Source: Paracidobacterium acidisoli (GTDB taxonomy: Bacteria > Acidobacteriota > Terriglobia > Terriglobales > Acidobacteriaceae). Taken from it: a stretch of DNA of 64,000 nucleotides. Position numbers and translations under genes: made by a program. Below the pieces are notes generated by a model that was not told the origin of the DNA, did not search any database, and saw only the letters and a program-made list of their open reading frames with translations. The stretch covers positions 248,001-312,000 of the forward strand of contig NZ_QVQT02000006.1 of the NCBI RefSeq assembly GCF_003428625.2. The letters run 5' to 3'. Position 1 is the first letter of the stretch. Each line of letters opens with the position of its first letter. Positions 1-8,769 of the stretch are shown here, one piece after another.

Positions 1-123
1 TTTTCAACCGGATAGACGCGGTTTGACGAGATTCTGTCACCAGCCTGTCACTCCTTTGCGCTCTGCTTGACATCCTCCGGAAACGACGCGCACTTTCCAG
101 AACACAGGGAAAGGACGGATGTT

Positions 124-1293
124 ATGCAACCTACGAATACTCTCTCCTTCCGCCGCGTCTGGATGGCAGCAGGCCTCCAGGCCGATCACTCCCGCATGCG
201 CAGATCCGGTGTGATTTCGGGACTGCTGCTTGCGGGTCTGTTTCTTCTGACGGTGACGGCGGGCTTTGCCCAGCGTCACGACAACGATGCCGACGATGCG
301 TTTCTTCCCAGCCCGATACGCAGCGTCTCCACCGTTCCCGGCAACGGAGATGTGAATCCCTACGGAGTCGTCTTCATTCCGCGCGATTTCCAGAGCGGAT
401 CGGGCCCGCTGCGGCGAGGCGATATCCTGGTTTCGAATTTCAACAACGCAGCGAATCTGCAGGGTACCGGCACCACGATTGTGCGCATACCGCAGTCGGG
501 CGCGCAGTCTCTGTTTTTTCAGGGAACAACGCCGCTGGGACTGAGCACGGCACTGGGCGCTCTGCGGGCGGGGCTGATCGTGGTCGGCAACTTTCCCAGC
601 AAGGACGGCACCTTTGCCACGGCCACGGCGGGCTCGCTGCTGGTGATCAACAATCGCGGGCAGTGGATCCAGAGCTTCGCGGGGCCGGAGATTCAGGGTC
701 CGTGGGATATGGCGCTGGTGGATCACGGAGACCGGGCCATCGCGTTTATCGCAAACACGCTGACGGGGAGCATCGCGCGTCTCGATTTCGCGGTGCGGGC
801 GAGCGGGCTGACGCTGCTGCGCTCGAAGACGATTGCCTCGGGCTACATGCACAGAGGCGATCCGGTAACGTTCGTCGTGTCGCCGACGGGGCTGGTGTAT
901 GACGAGCACAGCGGTGTGCTCTATGTGGCGTCGACGGGCGACAACGCGGTGTTTGCGATCAATAATGCGGCGGACCGCATGACGGATGCGGGCATGGGAC
1001 GACTGGTTTACCAGGACAATACTCACCTGCACGGCGCGCTGGCGATGGCCGAGGCTCCGAACGGGCACCTGCTGGTGGCCAACAGCGACGGCATCAACAG
1101 CGATCCCAATCAGCCGAGCGAGATTGTGGAGTTCACCAAAGGCGGAACGTTCGTGAAGCAGCTCTCGGTCGATCCGGCGCAGGGAGGGGCCTTCGGGCTG
1201 GCGGTGCGCAGCACGGAGGACGTGGTGACGTTCGCCGCGGTCGATGACAACACGGCGTCTCTGCTGATCTGGCTGCTGAACAGCGAGGAGTGA
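124..1293 (+). CDS. Secreted NHL/SMP-30-like beta-propeller protein
   Basis: A 389-residue protein. The first 24 residues are followed by a second Met (base 196) that begins a good signal peptide: basic MRR, a long Leu-rich core, cleavage near GFA-QR. Start 124 is chosen because AAGGACGG lies 5 bases upstream; start 196 is the alternative and gives a classic Sec signal at the extreme N-terminus. The mature part has recurring blade-like segments (GDILVSNFNN, GVLYVASTGDNAVFAI, GHLLVANSDG) typical of six-bladed NHL/SMP-30 propellers. It is probably periplasmic or extracellular. No catalytic residues can be named and the substrate is unknown. Confidence 0.6.
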   Translation: MQPTNTLSFRRVWMAAGLQADHSRMRRSGVISGLLLAGLFLLTVTAGFAQRHDNDADDAFLPSPIRSVSTVPGNGDVNPYGVVFIPRDFQSGSGPLRRGDILVSNFNNAANLQGTGTTIVRIPQSGAQSLFFQGTTPLGLSTALGALRAGLIVVGNFPSKDGTFATATAGSLLVINNRGQWIQSFAGPEIQGPWDMALVDHGDRAIAFIANTLTGSIARLDFAVRASGLTLLRSKTIASGYMHRGDPVTFVVSPTGLVYDEHSGVLYVASTGDNAVFAINNAADRMTDAGMGRLVYQDNTHLHGALAMAEAPNGHLLVANSDGINSDPNQPSEIVEFTKGGTFVKQLSVDPAQGGAFGLAVRSTEDVVTFAAVDDNTASLLIWLLNSEE

Positions 1294-1619
1294 CGCGGTA
1301 TCGCAGAAGAGCAGGAAGCGGACCGGACGGGCAGAGGCGACGGCCTCTGTCCGCCGGGCGGCGCGAGGCGTCAGAGGCCGAGAACGCCGTGCTGTCCTCA
1401 CGGGAATGCTTCCGATCTCTGTCTCCGTATCATCGCGTCCCTCCGTGTCTTCGTGTCCGGATCTGAACGCCGGTGTCCGGTTTTTTCGCGCGAAGTGTCC
1501 GGATCGTCCTGTAAAGTCTCTTAAATTTCAGCCACCTGGCATAAAAAGATACTTCCGGCCTTTGGCCCATGATTTGCTCTTCTCCTGTCTGACTTTTCAT
1601 TTTGATGGGGAGGGCCGTC
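1294..1619. other. Intergenic region with hairpin and upstream repeats
   Basis: A 326-base gap without a credible gene. A 9-bp perfect stem (CGGCCTCTG at 1341-1349 with CAGAGGCCG at 1372-1380) follows the propeller gene; it has no T-tract, so it is only a possible termination or mRNA-stabilising hairpin. Three direct repeats follow (listed separately), then an AT-richer stretch around 1515-1560 that probably holds the promoter of the permease. No confident -35/-10 pair was identified. Confidence 0.5.
1453..1502 (+). repeat. Three direct GTGTCCGG repeats, possible operator
   Basis: GTGTCCGG occurs at 1453-1460, 1473-1480 and 1495-1502, with start-to-start spacings of 20 and 22 bases, about two helical turns. 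The first and third copies extend to GTGTCCGGATC. They lie about 120-165 bases upstream of the permease start, so they could be same-face binding sites for an activator or repressor. The function is inferred from spacing only. Confidence 0.35.
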
Positions 1620-4112
1620 ATGTCTGGAATGTTCCCCGTTTCCGCGAGAGATCTGCAGTATGCGATTCGCCAGCTGAGGAAGGCGCCGGGGTTTACTCTG
1701 GTCTGCGTCCTGACGCTGGCGCTGGGCATTGGAGCGAACACGGCCGTCTTCAGCGTGATGAATGCCGTGCTGCTGCGGTCGCTGCCTGTCTCCGATCCGG
1801 CGCACGTTGTCTACCTGCAGACCTCGAATGCGCCTCGCATGACCGGGACGATCGACTCTCATGAAACGTTCTCGTATCCGGTGTACGACGCGCTGCGCCG
1901 CCAGCACAGCGCTTTGTCCGCGGTGATCGCATTCGCACCTCTTTCCGGCAACAAGGTCGCGGTGCGTTACGGAACCGATCCCGAAGAAGCCGAAGGCGAT
2001 ATGGTGAGCGGCACGTTCTTCTCCGGGCTGGGCGTAAAGCTGACGCGCGGACGCGGTTTTACCGAACAGGACGAGGCGAACCACGCACAGGTGGCTGTAA
2101 TCAGCTACAGCTACTGGACACAGCGCTTCTCCCGGAGCCCGGACGTGCTGGGGAAAACTCTTTACGTAAACGGAGTTCCTCACACGGTTGTCGGCATTGC
2201 GTCCGAGGGCTTCGAAGGCGTGGAGCCGGGTGCTTCCACCGACTTCTGGATTCCACTGACCAGCCGCCCGGAGCTGAATGCCTGGGGCAATCCTCCGGAG
2301 AACGGCAAAACCTATCGCGACAACGATACCTGGTGGTGCCTGCGGCTGCTGGGACGGCTGGCTCCCGGCGTGAGCAGAGCGCAGGCGGTCGCCAGGCTGC
2401 AATCCACGTTTCAGACGGCTGCGTATATCGGACTGGGCAATCCGCAGGCCGGTGAGACGCGCCCCACGCTGAGCCTTGAGGACGCGAAAAACTTCCCCGG
2501 CTATGACGACATGTACGGCAAACCGCTGCGCATGCTGATGGCCATGGTGGGGCTGGTGCTGCTGATTGCGCTGAGCAATGTGGCCATGCTGCTGATGGCC
2601 CGCAACACAACGCGGCAACGGGAGTTTTCCGTGCGCCTGGCACTGGGCGCAGGCCGCGGAGAGCTCTTTCGGCAACTGCTGACGGAAAGTCTGCTGCTGG
2701 TGACGCTGGGCGGCGGGCTGGCCTGGCTCTTTGCCGCCGCGGCGACCAGAGCGCTGGCGGCATGGGCACGGATTGAGTCGAGCCTTGCGCCGGACAACAC
2801 GGTTCTCTTCTTTACGCTGAGCGTGCTGGTGCTGACGGCGCTGCTGCTCGGCCTGGCGCCATTGCGGATTGCACTGGCGGCCGGACCGGGCCTGGCGCTG
2901 AAGACCTCCGCGGTCACGGCGAATACGGACGCTTCAAAGTCGAAGACGGCCAGGCTGATCGTAACGCTGCAGATGGCCCTGTGCGTGGTGCTGCTGGTGG
3001 GCGCGGGACTTCTGATTCGCACGCTGCGGAACCTTGAACATACTCCTCTGGGCATGCGTGCTGAAGGGCTGGTGGTGTTCGGCGTGAAGCCGCAGAACGT
3101 CCACTCGGTTCCGGAGGGGATCGCGTTTTATCGCGAGCTGATGGACAAGCTGCGCGCGCTGCCCGGCGTCGCATCCGTAACCATTATGGAAGAGCGGCTT
3201 GGAGCGTGGTGGTCGGATAACAGCGCCATGATGGTGGACGGAAAGATGACCAGCATGATCGATGGCTCGCCGGGAACGGTACGCAGCAATGTGGCCGGGC
3301 CGGAGTTCTTCCGGACGCTGGGAGTGCCGGTGCTGGCCGGCCGCGACTTCAACGATTCAGACACTGCGGCATCGCCTCACGTCGGCATCATCAACGAACA
3401 GTTCGCGCAGCGCTTCTTTCCCCATCAGAATCCGCTGGGACACGTCATCGGGCCCGACAACGGCGCATACAAAATGACGATTGTCGGCGTGGTGAAGGAT
3501 CACAAATACCGCAGCATCGACGAAGAGCCGATTCCCATGGCGTGGTACATGTACGCCCAGATTCCGATCACCGGCGGAATGAACGTCGAGCTGCGCGTAC
3601 ACGGAGCCCCGCTCGCTGTTCTGCCCGCGGCTCGCAAAGCGCTGCAGGAGATCAATCCCAACCTGCCGCTGATCGATCCGATGACGCAGCTCGCGCAGTT
3701 CGAGACCACCATCTCGCAGCAGATGCTCTTCGCACGGCTCGCCGGATTCTTCGGCATCCTTGCCGTGGTGCTCGTGGCGACCGGGCTCTTCGGAGTGCTG
3801 GCCTATCGCGTCAGCAATCGCACCATCGAGATCGGCGTGCGGATGGCGGTCGGAGCACGGCGCGGACAGGTGGTCTGGATGGTGCTGCGCGAAAGTCTGA
3901 TTCTGACCGGCGCCGGCGTGGTGATCGGCATTCCCCTGGCAATGCTGCTCGGCAGAGCTCTGACCTCTGCTCTCTACGGCATCAAGCCGTATGACACAGC
4001 GAGCTATCTTCTCGCGGCGCTGGGCGTTGCTGCCGTGTCGGCGGTTGCCAGCGCGATTCCTGCGCGCAGGGCCGCGGGGATCGACCCTCTGACGGCTCTG
4101 CGCACGGAGTAG
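1620..4112 (+). CDS. ADOP-family duplicated orphan ABC permease (MacB/FtsX-like)
   Basis: An 830-residue membrane protein with two MacB periplasmic-core plus FtsX permease modules in tandem, which is the arrangement of the acidobacterial duplicated orphan permease family. The N-terminus (DLQYAIRQLRKAPGFT, then a TM segment and GIGANTAVFSV) is typical. TM clusters lie near residues 25-45, 310-420 and 700-830. The C-terminal module has the usual EIGVRMAVGARR segment between TM helices and ends IDPLTALRTE. No ATPase partner is adjacent, hence orphan. ATG 1620 is preferred over TTG 1602 and ATG 1605 because GGGGAGGG lies 5 bases upstream. The transported substrate is unknown. Confidence 0.85.
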   Translation: MSGMFPVSARDLQYAIRQLRKAPGFTLVCVLTLALGIGANTAVFSVMNAVLLRSLPVSDPAHVVYLQTSNAPRMTGTIDSHETFSYPVYDALRRQHSALSAVIAFAPLSGNKVAVRYGTDPEEAEGDMVSGTFFSGLGVKLTRGRGFTEQDEANHAQVAVISYSYWTQRFSRSPDVLGKTLYVNGVPHTVVGIASEGFEGVEPGASTDFWIPLTSRPELNAWGNPPENGKTYRDNDTWWCLRLLGRLAPGVSRAQAVARLQSTFQTAAYIGLGNPQAGETRPTLSLEDAKNFPGYDDMYGKPLRMLMAMVGLVLLIALSNVAMLLMARNTTRQREFSVRLALGAGRGELFRQLLTESLLLVTLGGGLAWLFAAAATRALAAWARIESSLAPDNTVLFFTLSVLVLTALLLGLAPLRIALAAGPGLALKTSAVTANTDASKSKTARLIVTLQMALCVVLLVGAGLLIRTLRNLEHTPLGMRAEGLVVFGVKPQNVHSVPEGIAFYRELMDKLRALPGVASVTIMEERLGAWWSDNSAMMVDGKMTSMIDGSPGTVRSNVAGPEFFRTLGVPVLAGRDFNDSDTAASPHVGIINEQFAQRFFPHQNPLGHVIGPDNGAYKMTIVGVVKDHKYRSIDEEPIPMAWYMYAQIPITGGMNVELRVHGAPLAVLPAARKALQEINPNLPLIDPMTQLAQFETTISQQMLFARLAGFFGILAVVLVATGLFGVLAYRVSNRTIEIGVRMAVGARRGQVVWMVLRESLILTGAGVVIGIPLAMLLGRALTSALYGIKPYDTASYLLAALGVAAVSAVASAIPARRAAGIDPLTALRTE

Positions 4113-4157
4113 CATCTGCCGCGAAGGTCGAGATGAAAAGGAAGACTGCTCCGGGCG

Positions 4158-4895
4158 TCAGAGACCGAGGCCGCCGTCGACGCTCATAATCTGTCCGGTG
4201 ATGAAGTGCGGTCCGGTGGCAAAGAAGAGCACGGCCTCGGCGACATCCTGCGGAGTGCCGTTGCGCTTCATCGGCGTTTTGTCGGCGAAGTGTTTGTAGT
4301 CTTCGGTGACCTCGCCGTTGACGATCATGCCGGGCGCGACGCAGTTGACGCTGATCTCGGGCGCAAAGGCGCGGGACATGGTCTGCGTGAGCATGTGCAG
4401 CGCGGCCTTCGAGGCGCAGTAGTGCGCGTGCGTGGGCCAGGGATGCAGTCCGCCGAGCGAGCCGATGTTGATGATGCGTCCGCGCACGGCTTTGAGCCAG
4501 GGGTGCGCGGCCTGGGCCACGAGAAAGGGGCCGCGGGTGTTGGTCTCAAACATGGCGTCCCATTGCTCGACGCTGATGGCATCGAGCGATGCGGTCTCGA
4601 AGCGGCCGGCGTTGTTCACCAGCAGATCGAGGCGGCCGAAATGCCCTGCTGCGGCGGCGACTGCGGAACGAATCTTTTCGGGATCGCGCACGTCGGCGTG
4701 AAAGCCCTCCGCGCTAACGCCCAGCGCGCGGATCTCTTCGACGGTTTTCCGGGCCTGCGCCTCGGATTCACGGTAGGTGATGGCGATGTCCGCGCCTTCT
4801 TCGGCAAGCGCGAGAGCGAGGCTGCGCCCGATGCGCCGGGCCGCGCCCGTCACCAGCGCTACCCTTCCCTGCAGCTTCCCCGGCGGTTTCGACAT
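4158..4895 (-). CDS. SDR-family NAD(P)-dependent oxidoreductase
   Basis: A 245-residue classical short-chain dehydrogenase/reductase. A Rossmann nucleotide-binding motif TGAARRIG (residues 16-23), NNAG (94-97), and the catalytic Ser146, Tyr159 and Lys163 (YCASK) are all present. The double Arg in TGAARRIGR resembles the TGxxxRxG motif of pteridine-reductase-like SDRs, so NADPH use and a pteridine or 3-oxoacyl substrate are both possible. The length is normal. It converges with the permease and diverges from the lipoprotein gene at 5025. The substrate cannot be assigned from sequence. Confidence 0.85.
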   Translation of the reverse strand: MSKPPGKLQGRVALVTGAARRIGRSLALALAEEGADIAITYRESEAQARKTVEEIRALGVSAEGFHADVRDPEKIRSAVAAAAGHFGRLDLLVNNAGRFETASLDAISVEQWDAMFETNTRGPFLVAQAAHPWLKAVRGRIINIGSLGGLHPWPTHAHYCASKAALHMLTQTMSRAFAPEISVNCVAPGMIVNGEVTEDYKHFADKTPMKRNGTPQDVAEAVLFFATGPHFITGQIMSVDGGLGL

Positions 4896-5024
4896 ATATA
4901 CTTAATACTGTAATCGAAAGAGATACGAGGGGATTGCAGCCCGGCAGGCAACCTTTTGCCGGAGATATGCAACCCGATTCGGCGGTATCTCATCCCATGT
5001 TTGCAGAGCTTCCGAGGCCAGATT

Positions 5025-5750
5025 ATGCGAATCCCCCGGCGTTTCCTCCCACGCAGTCTGCGCCGTTTGTGTGCGTATCTGGCGGCGGGCGCGCTGGCGA
5101 TCGCTCTGGCCGGCTGCGCAGGCTCGCACCGCATGACGGCGGCGAACCTGAAGCCCGCGGCGCTGGCGCCGGACGATGCTCCGCTGCACCCCAATCGCAA
5201 TGCTCCTTACACCATGCCCGCGTCGGCTCCGCAGCTGGTGGCGCGGCCGACGGCCGATGACGCGGCCAACGCCGCAGCATGCGGCGATGAGGTGCTGTCC
5301 GTCTCTGAGATTGCGGCGAACGTGAACGGCGCTTACCGCTCGGTGAAGCTGGCCTTCATGAATCGCGGCGCAGCGGCATGCCGGCTGGGCGGCTATCCGG
5401 AGATTGCGCTGCTGAACGAAGGCGGCGACAGGATCGGCAGCATTGCCATCGATAAGGTTTCCACCTCGGCGATGACGGCGGAGATGACGCCCGCGGACGC
5501 GATGAAGGGCATGACGAAGACCGCTGCGGTGTCCACTCCGGCGGTTGCTGCGCCGGAGGTGGTGCTGATGCCGCACTCGGTCGCGGCCTTTCAGGTGATC
5601 TGGCAGTTCGGGCCGGAGTGTCCCGCGGTCTCGCAGATTGAAGTGACCGCGCCCGGTACGACAAAGACCTTCACCATCAGCCGTCCGCTGACGGTCTGCG
5701 CGGGACGCATTCAGGTCACGGCGCTGCAGCCGGACGCGGGCGACATCTGA
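5025..5750 (+). CDS. DUF4232-type lipoprotein
   Basis: A 242-residue lipoprotein. A basic N-terminus (MRIPRRFLPRSLRR) and hydrophobic core lead to a lipobox ending LAGC with the lipidated Cys at residue 31. The mature part matches the general pattern of DUF4232 domains: a Cys-containing strand, then a segment of the form VKLAFMNRGAAACRLGGYPEIALL and a paired downstream Cys. ATG 5025 is chosen because it gives the signal peptide directly; an in-frame start at 4956 would add 23 residues that destroy it. The role is unknown; it is probably membrane-anchored on the periplasmic side. Confidence 0.65.
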   Translation: MRIPRRFLPRSLRRLCAYLAAGALAIALAGCAGSHRMTAANLKPAALAPDDAPLHPNRNAPYTMPASAPQLVARPTADDAANAAACGDEVLSVSEIAANVNGAYRSVKLAFMNRGAAACRLGGYPEIALLNEGGDRIGSIAIDKVSTSAMTAEMTPADAMKGMTKTAAVSTPAVAAPEVVLMPHSVAAFQVIWQFGPECPAVSQIEVTAPGTTKTFTISRPLTVCAGRIQVTALQPDAGDI

Positions 5751-5816
5751 AGCTCCGGCAAAGGGTCAGTCGAGAGCGTATTCAGAGACACGCAGGCTTT
5801 TTGAGAGCGGCTTTAC

Positions 5817-5836
5817 GGCACGGCTGAAGCCGTGCC
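5817..5836. repeat. GGCTGAAGCC-type palindromic element
   Basis: A perfect 8-bp inverted repeat (GGCACGGC, loop TGAA, GCCGTGCC) in the convergent gap between the lipoprotein and bicupin genes. The same 20 bases recur at 26950-26969, and shorter relatives occur at 25548, 26917, 39489 and 39520. It fits a dispersed REP-like element that may also act as a bidirectional termination hairpin. Confidence 0.6.
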
Positions 5837-5915
5837 CTTCCCAAACATTCAAATAGCCTTCTGCCCGGCAGCACCGGATCTGCCGATGACAGACCCGGCA
5901 CGCTGAGGGCTCCTG

Positions 5916-7184
5916 TTATCCCGCGATCACTTCCTGCTTCTCCGATGGAATCCTGCGGATGGCGGCTTCATCGAGGTTCAGATGAGCGGTGACCATCTGC
6001 GGCGGGAGACGGCGCAGCCAGTTGTTGAGCGAGAAGTCGGCGAAGGTATCGGCTTTGAACATCTCGAGAAAGACGAGATCGGTATCGCCGGTGTTCTCGA
6101 TGTAATGACCGGCGACGGCGGGGACGAAGCCGACATCGTTGGCGTTGAAGTCCATGGTGCGCGCGCGGCCGGGCGGCATGAAGACGGTCATGCGGCCTTT
6201 GCCGGAGAGATAAAACTGCCACTCCGACGCGTTGGGATGCCAGTGCAGCTCGCGCAGCCCGCCGGGCTTCAGCGTGACCAGGCCGGCGGCGATGCTCTTC
6301 GAGACGGGAAAATTATGCGAGTCGACGACGCGGACCTCGCCGCCTGCCGTCTTTTTGGTGGGGGCCATCGCCCCCATTTTGAAGGTGTAGGAGACGGGCG
6401 AAGCGACGGAGGCTCCTCCGGCAGCGGCGCGGGCCTGTGCAAGCGAGCCGGGCACATCGGAGGGGAAGATGTAGAGCTCGTCCTTCGGCAGCTTTGCGAT
6501 CTCGCTCTGCGGCAGGTTGAAGTTCTTCATCAGCACATCGGGCGGCGTGTGGGCGACCCATTCGGAGAGCAGGAAGGTGTTGTCCTCAGCGAATGCGCCT
6601 TCGTCGAAGACGAGCAGGAACTCGCAGCCGTCGGGGCCGAGGCCCTGGATGGAGTGCGGGAAGCCGGCGGGGAAGAACCAGAGATCGCCTTTGCTCACAT
6701 CGTCGATGAAGATGGTTCCGTCGGGACTGAGGACGGTGATGCGGGCGCTGCCGTAGAGCATGAAGGCCCACTCGTCGGCGGTGTGCCAGTGCAGCTCGCG
6801 ATAGCTGCCGGCGGTGAGGCGCATGTTTACGCCGGCGATGTCCTTTGAGAGCGGAAGCTGGCGCTGCGTGACCTCGTGCGTCCAGCCGCCCTCCTGCACG
6901 CGCTTGTGCGCGAGGTCGAAGGAGTACCAGATGGCGCCGATGTCGCCGTGGTCGGTGGGAGGCGGCATGTTCGAGGCGGGGTTCTCATCGAGCAGCGGAC
7001 GGTTTTCCTGTCCGGGATTGCTGGAGGAGTGGTCGTGCTCGGCTTTGGCGGTTCCGCTCTGCTGCGCGTGCGCGGCGAGTCCGGCAAAGGCCGCGGTTGC
7101 CACGGCGACGGAACCTGCGCCGAGAAAATTTCTTCGCGAGACGGTCTGGACCGCCAACGGCTGTTCTTCCGATTCCCTGCTCAC
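5916..7184 (-). CDS. Tat-exported bicupin, oxalate decarboxylase family
   Basis: A 422-residue two-cupin protein. A twin-arginine signal (SRRNFLG at residues 16-22, then an Ala-rich core) predicts folded export. Each cupin carries the Mn-binding pattern: cupin 1 has ELHWHTADEW then HSIQG, and cupin 2 has ELHWHPNASEW then HYIENTG. The lid segment reads AEDNT where the Bacillus OxdC lid is SENST, so the lid Glu linked to decarboxylation is kept. GTG 7184 is preferred over upstream Met codons because AGGAGA lies 9 bases before it and it places the Tat motif near the N-terminus. Predicted reaction: oxalate to formate plus CO2. Biochemical activity is inferred. Confidence 0.8.
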   Translation of the reverse strand: MSRESEEQPLAVQTVSRRNFLGAGSVAVATAAFAGLAAHAQQSGTAKAEHDHSSSNPGQENRPLLDENPASNMPPPTDHGDIGAIWYSFDLAHKRVQEGGWTHEVTQRQLPLSKDIAGVNMRLTAGSYRELHWHTADEWAFMLYGSARITVLSPDGTIFIDDVSKGDLWFFPAGFPHSIQGLGPDGCEFLLVFDEGAFAEDNTFLLSEWVAHTPPDVLMKNFNLPQSEIAKLPKDELYIFPSDVPGSLAQARAAAGGASVASPVSYTFKMGAMAPTKKTAGGEVRVVDSHNFPVSKSIAAGLVTLKPGGLRELHWHPNASEWQFYLSGKGRMTVFMPPGRARTMDFNANDVGFVPAVAGHYIENTGDTDLVFLEMFKADTFADFSLNNWLRRLPPQMVTAHLNLDEAAIRRIPSEKQEVIAG

Positions 7185-7369
7185 TCTGCCTGCTCTCCTT
7201 GTATGTGCTGACTGAAGCGATGGGCCGGCAAAAGGAGACATTTCATCCGCCTTTTTCAGCCGGCATGCGGACAGGTTCCAATCTATCATTCGGGTTTTGC
7301 CGTTGCGCAGACGGGATTCGCAGAGCGTGACGGAGTGCAGGATGTGGCCGCTCCGGCGACAATGGAGGC

Positions 7370-8704
7370 ATGCCCCGCTCGCTCACTCCCGACATCCTCG
7401 TTCTCGGAGCCGGTATCGCCGGTCTGTCCGCGGCCCGCGCGCTGGCCGAATCCGGCGCACATGTGGCGCTGCTCGAAGCCCGCGACCGCGTGGGAGGCCG
7501 CGTGCATTCGGTACGGCATCCGGCGTGCGATCTGCCCTTCGAGCTGGGCGCGGAGTTCGTTCACGGCGTGCCGCCGGAGCTGCATGCGCTGATCCACGAA
7601 GCGGGGCTGACGCTCTTTGAGCGCGAGGGCGAGCACGCATGCTTTGAAAACGGCGCGTCCGCTGACTGCGAAGACGGCCGGGGCTTTTCTCTGCTGGAGC
7701 AGATGACGGGCGAACCGGACGAGACCTTTGCGGAGTGGATCGCAGCGCAGCATGCGCCGGGCCAGGCGGCGGCGTGGCTGACGGGCTATGTGGAAGGCTT
7801 CAACGCGGCCGACGCGGGCGTAATCGGCACGGCAGCTCTGGTGAAGCAGCAGCAGGCCGAGGAGGCGATCGAGGGCGGGAGAGCCTTTCGTGTGCAGGAG
7901 GGCTATCAGCGGCTGGCGGAGTTTCTGTGTGAGCGCTTTGTTGCGGCCGGAGGCGAGCTGCATCTGCAGAATGCGGTGCAGCGGGTGGAGTGGCAGCCCG
8001 GCTCGGTGCGCGTGACGACACGGCCGTCGCCTGAGAGCGGGACGCCGGATTATTCGTGGAACCGCCATCCTGTGCATACGACAGTCTTCGAGGCGCCGCG
8101 ATGCGTGGTGGCGCTGCCGCTGGGCGTGCTGCAGTCGCATCGCGCGCTGATTGCGCCCGATCCGCCGGTGGCGGGCGCGGCCTTTCGCAGAATGGCGATG
8201 GGCACGGCGGTACGCATCTCGCTGCTGTTTCGCGAGGCCTTCTGGCGCGATCGCTTTCCGGATGTGAGCTTCTTCTTTACGCGCGACCTGACGCCGGGGG
8301 TGTGGTGGACGACCTCGCCGCGCACCGATCCGGTGCTGACGGCGTGGGTGGGAGGGCCGCGGGCGCTGGGTATTCCCGCAGAAATGGACCTCTTTCAGGA
8401 CCTCGCGCTCAATGCGCTGGCGAGGATCTTCGGACGGCATCCGGAGACGCTGCGGCCGCTGCTGGTGGCTTCGTTCGCGCACGACTGGCAGTCAGACCCG
8501 TACAGCCGGGGCGCATACAGCTATGCGCCGAAGGGAGCGCTGCACGCCTCCGATGACCTGGCGCAGCCGGTCGAAGAGACGCTGTTCTTCGCCGGCGAGC
8601 ACACCGATACGACGGGCCACTGGGGCACGGTGCACGGCGCGCTGCGGTCGGGGCTGCGCGCGGCCAGCCAGGCGCTTGCTCCGGCGGGCACTGCCAGATC
8701 ATGA
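7370..8704 (+). CDS. Flavin-containing amine oxidase family protein
   Basis: A 444-residue FAD-dependent amine oxidase. The N-terminal dinucleotide fold is clear (LGAGIAGLSAARALAESG, then LLEARDRVGGRVHS, residues about 7-45). The C-terminal FAD-contact segment is also typical (LFFAGEHTDTTGHWGTVHGA, near 410-430). GAEFVHG and the conserved RMAMGTAVRISLLF region match monoamine/polyamine oxidase-type proteins. There is no signal peptide. GGAGG at 7364-7368 is very close to ATG 7370, so initiation here is somewhat uncertain. The amine substrate is unknown. The stop overlaps an upstream possible start of the next gene by four bases. Confidence 0.85.
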   Translation: MPRSLTPDILVLGAGIAGLSAARALAESGAHVALLEARDRVGGRVHSVRHPACDLPFELGAEFVHGVPPELHALIHEAGLTLFEREGEHACFENGASADCEDGRGFSLLEQMTGEPDETFAEWIAAQHAPGQAAAWLTGYVEGFNAADAGVIGTAALVKQQQAEEAIEGGRAFRVQEGYQRLAEFLCERFVAAGGELHLQNAVQRVEWQPGSVRVTTRPSPESGTPDYSWNRHPVHTTVFEAPRCVVALPLGVLQSHRALIAPDPPVAGAAFRRMAMGTAVRISLLFREAFWRDRFPDVSFFFTRDLTPGVWWTTSPRTDPVLTAWVGGPRALGIPAEMDLFQDLALNALARIFGRHPETLRPLLVASFAHDWQSDPYSRGAYSYAPKGALHASDDLAQPVEETLFFAGEHTDTTGHWGTVHGALRSGLRAASQALAPAGTARS

Positions 8705-8769
8705 TGGTTTCCTGTACACTGCGATCCGTTAACCGAACCTGCTTTGCGAAAGGAACGTGTCCTGTAGCC

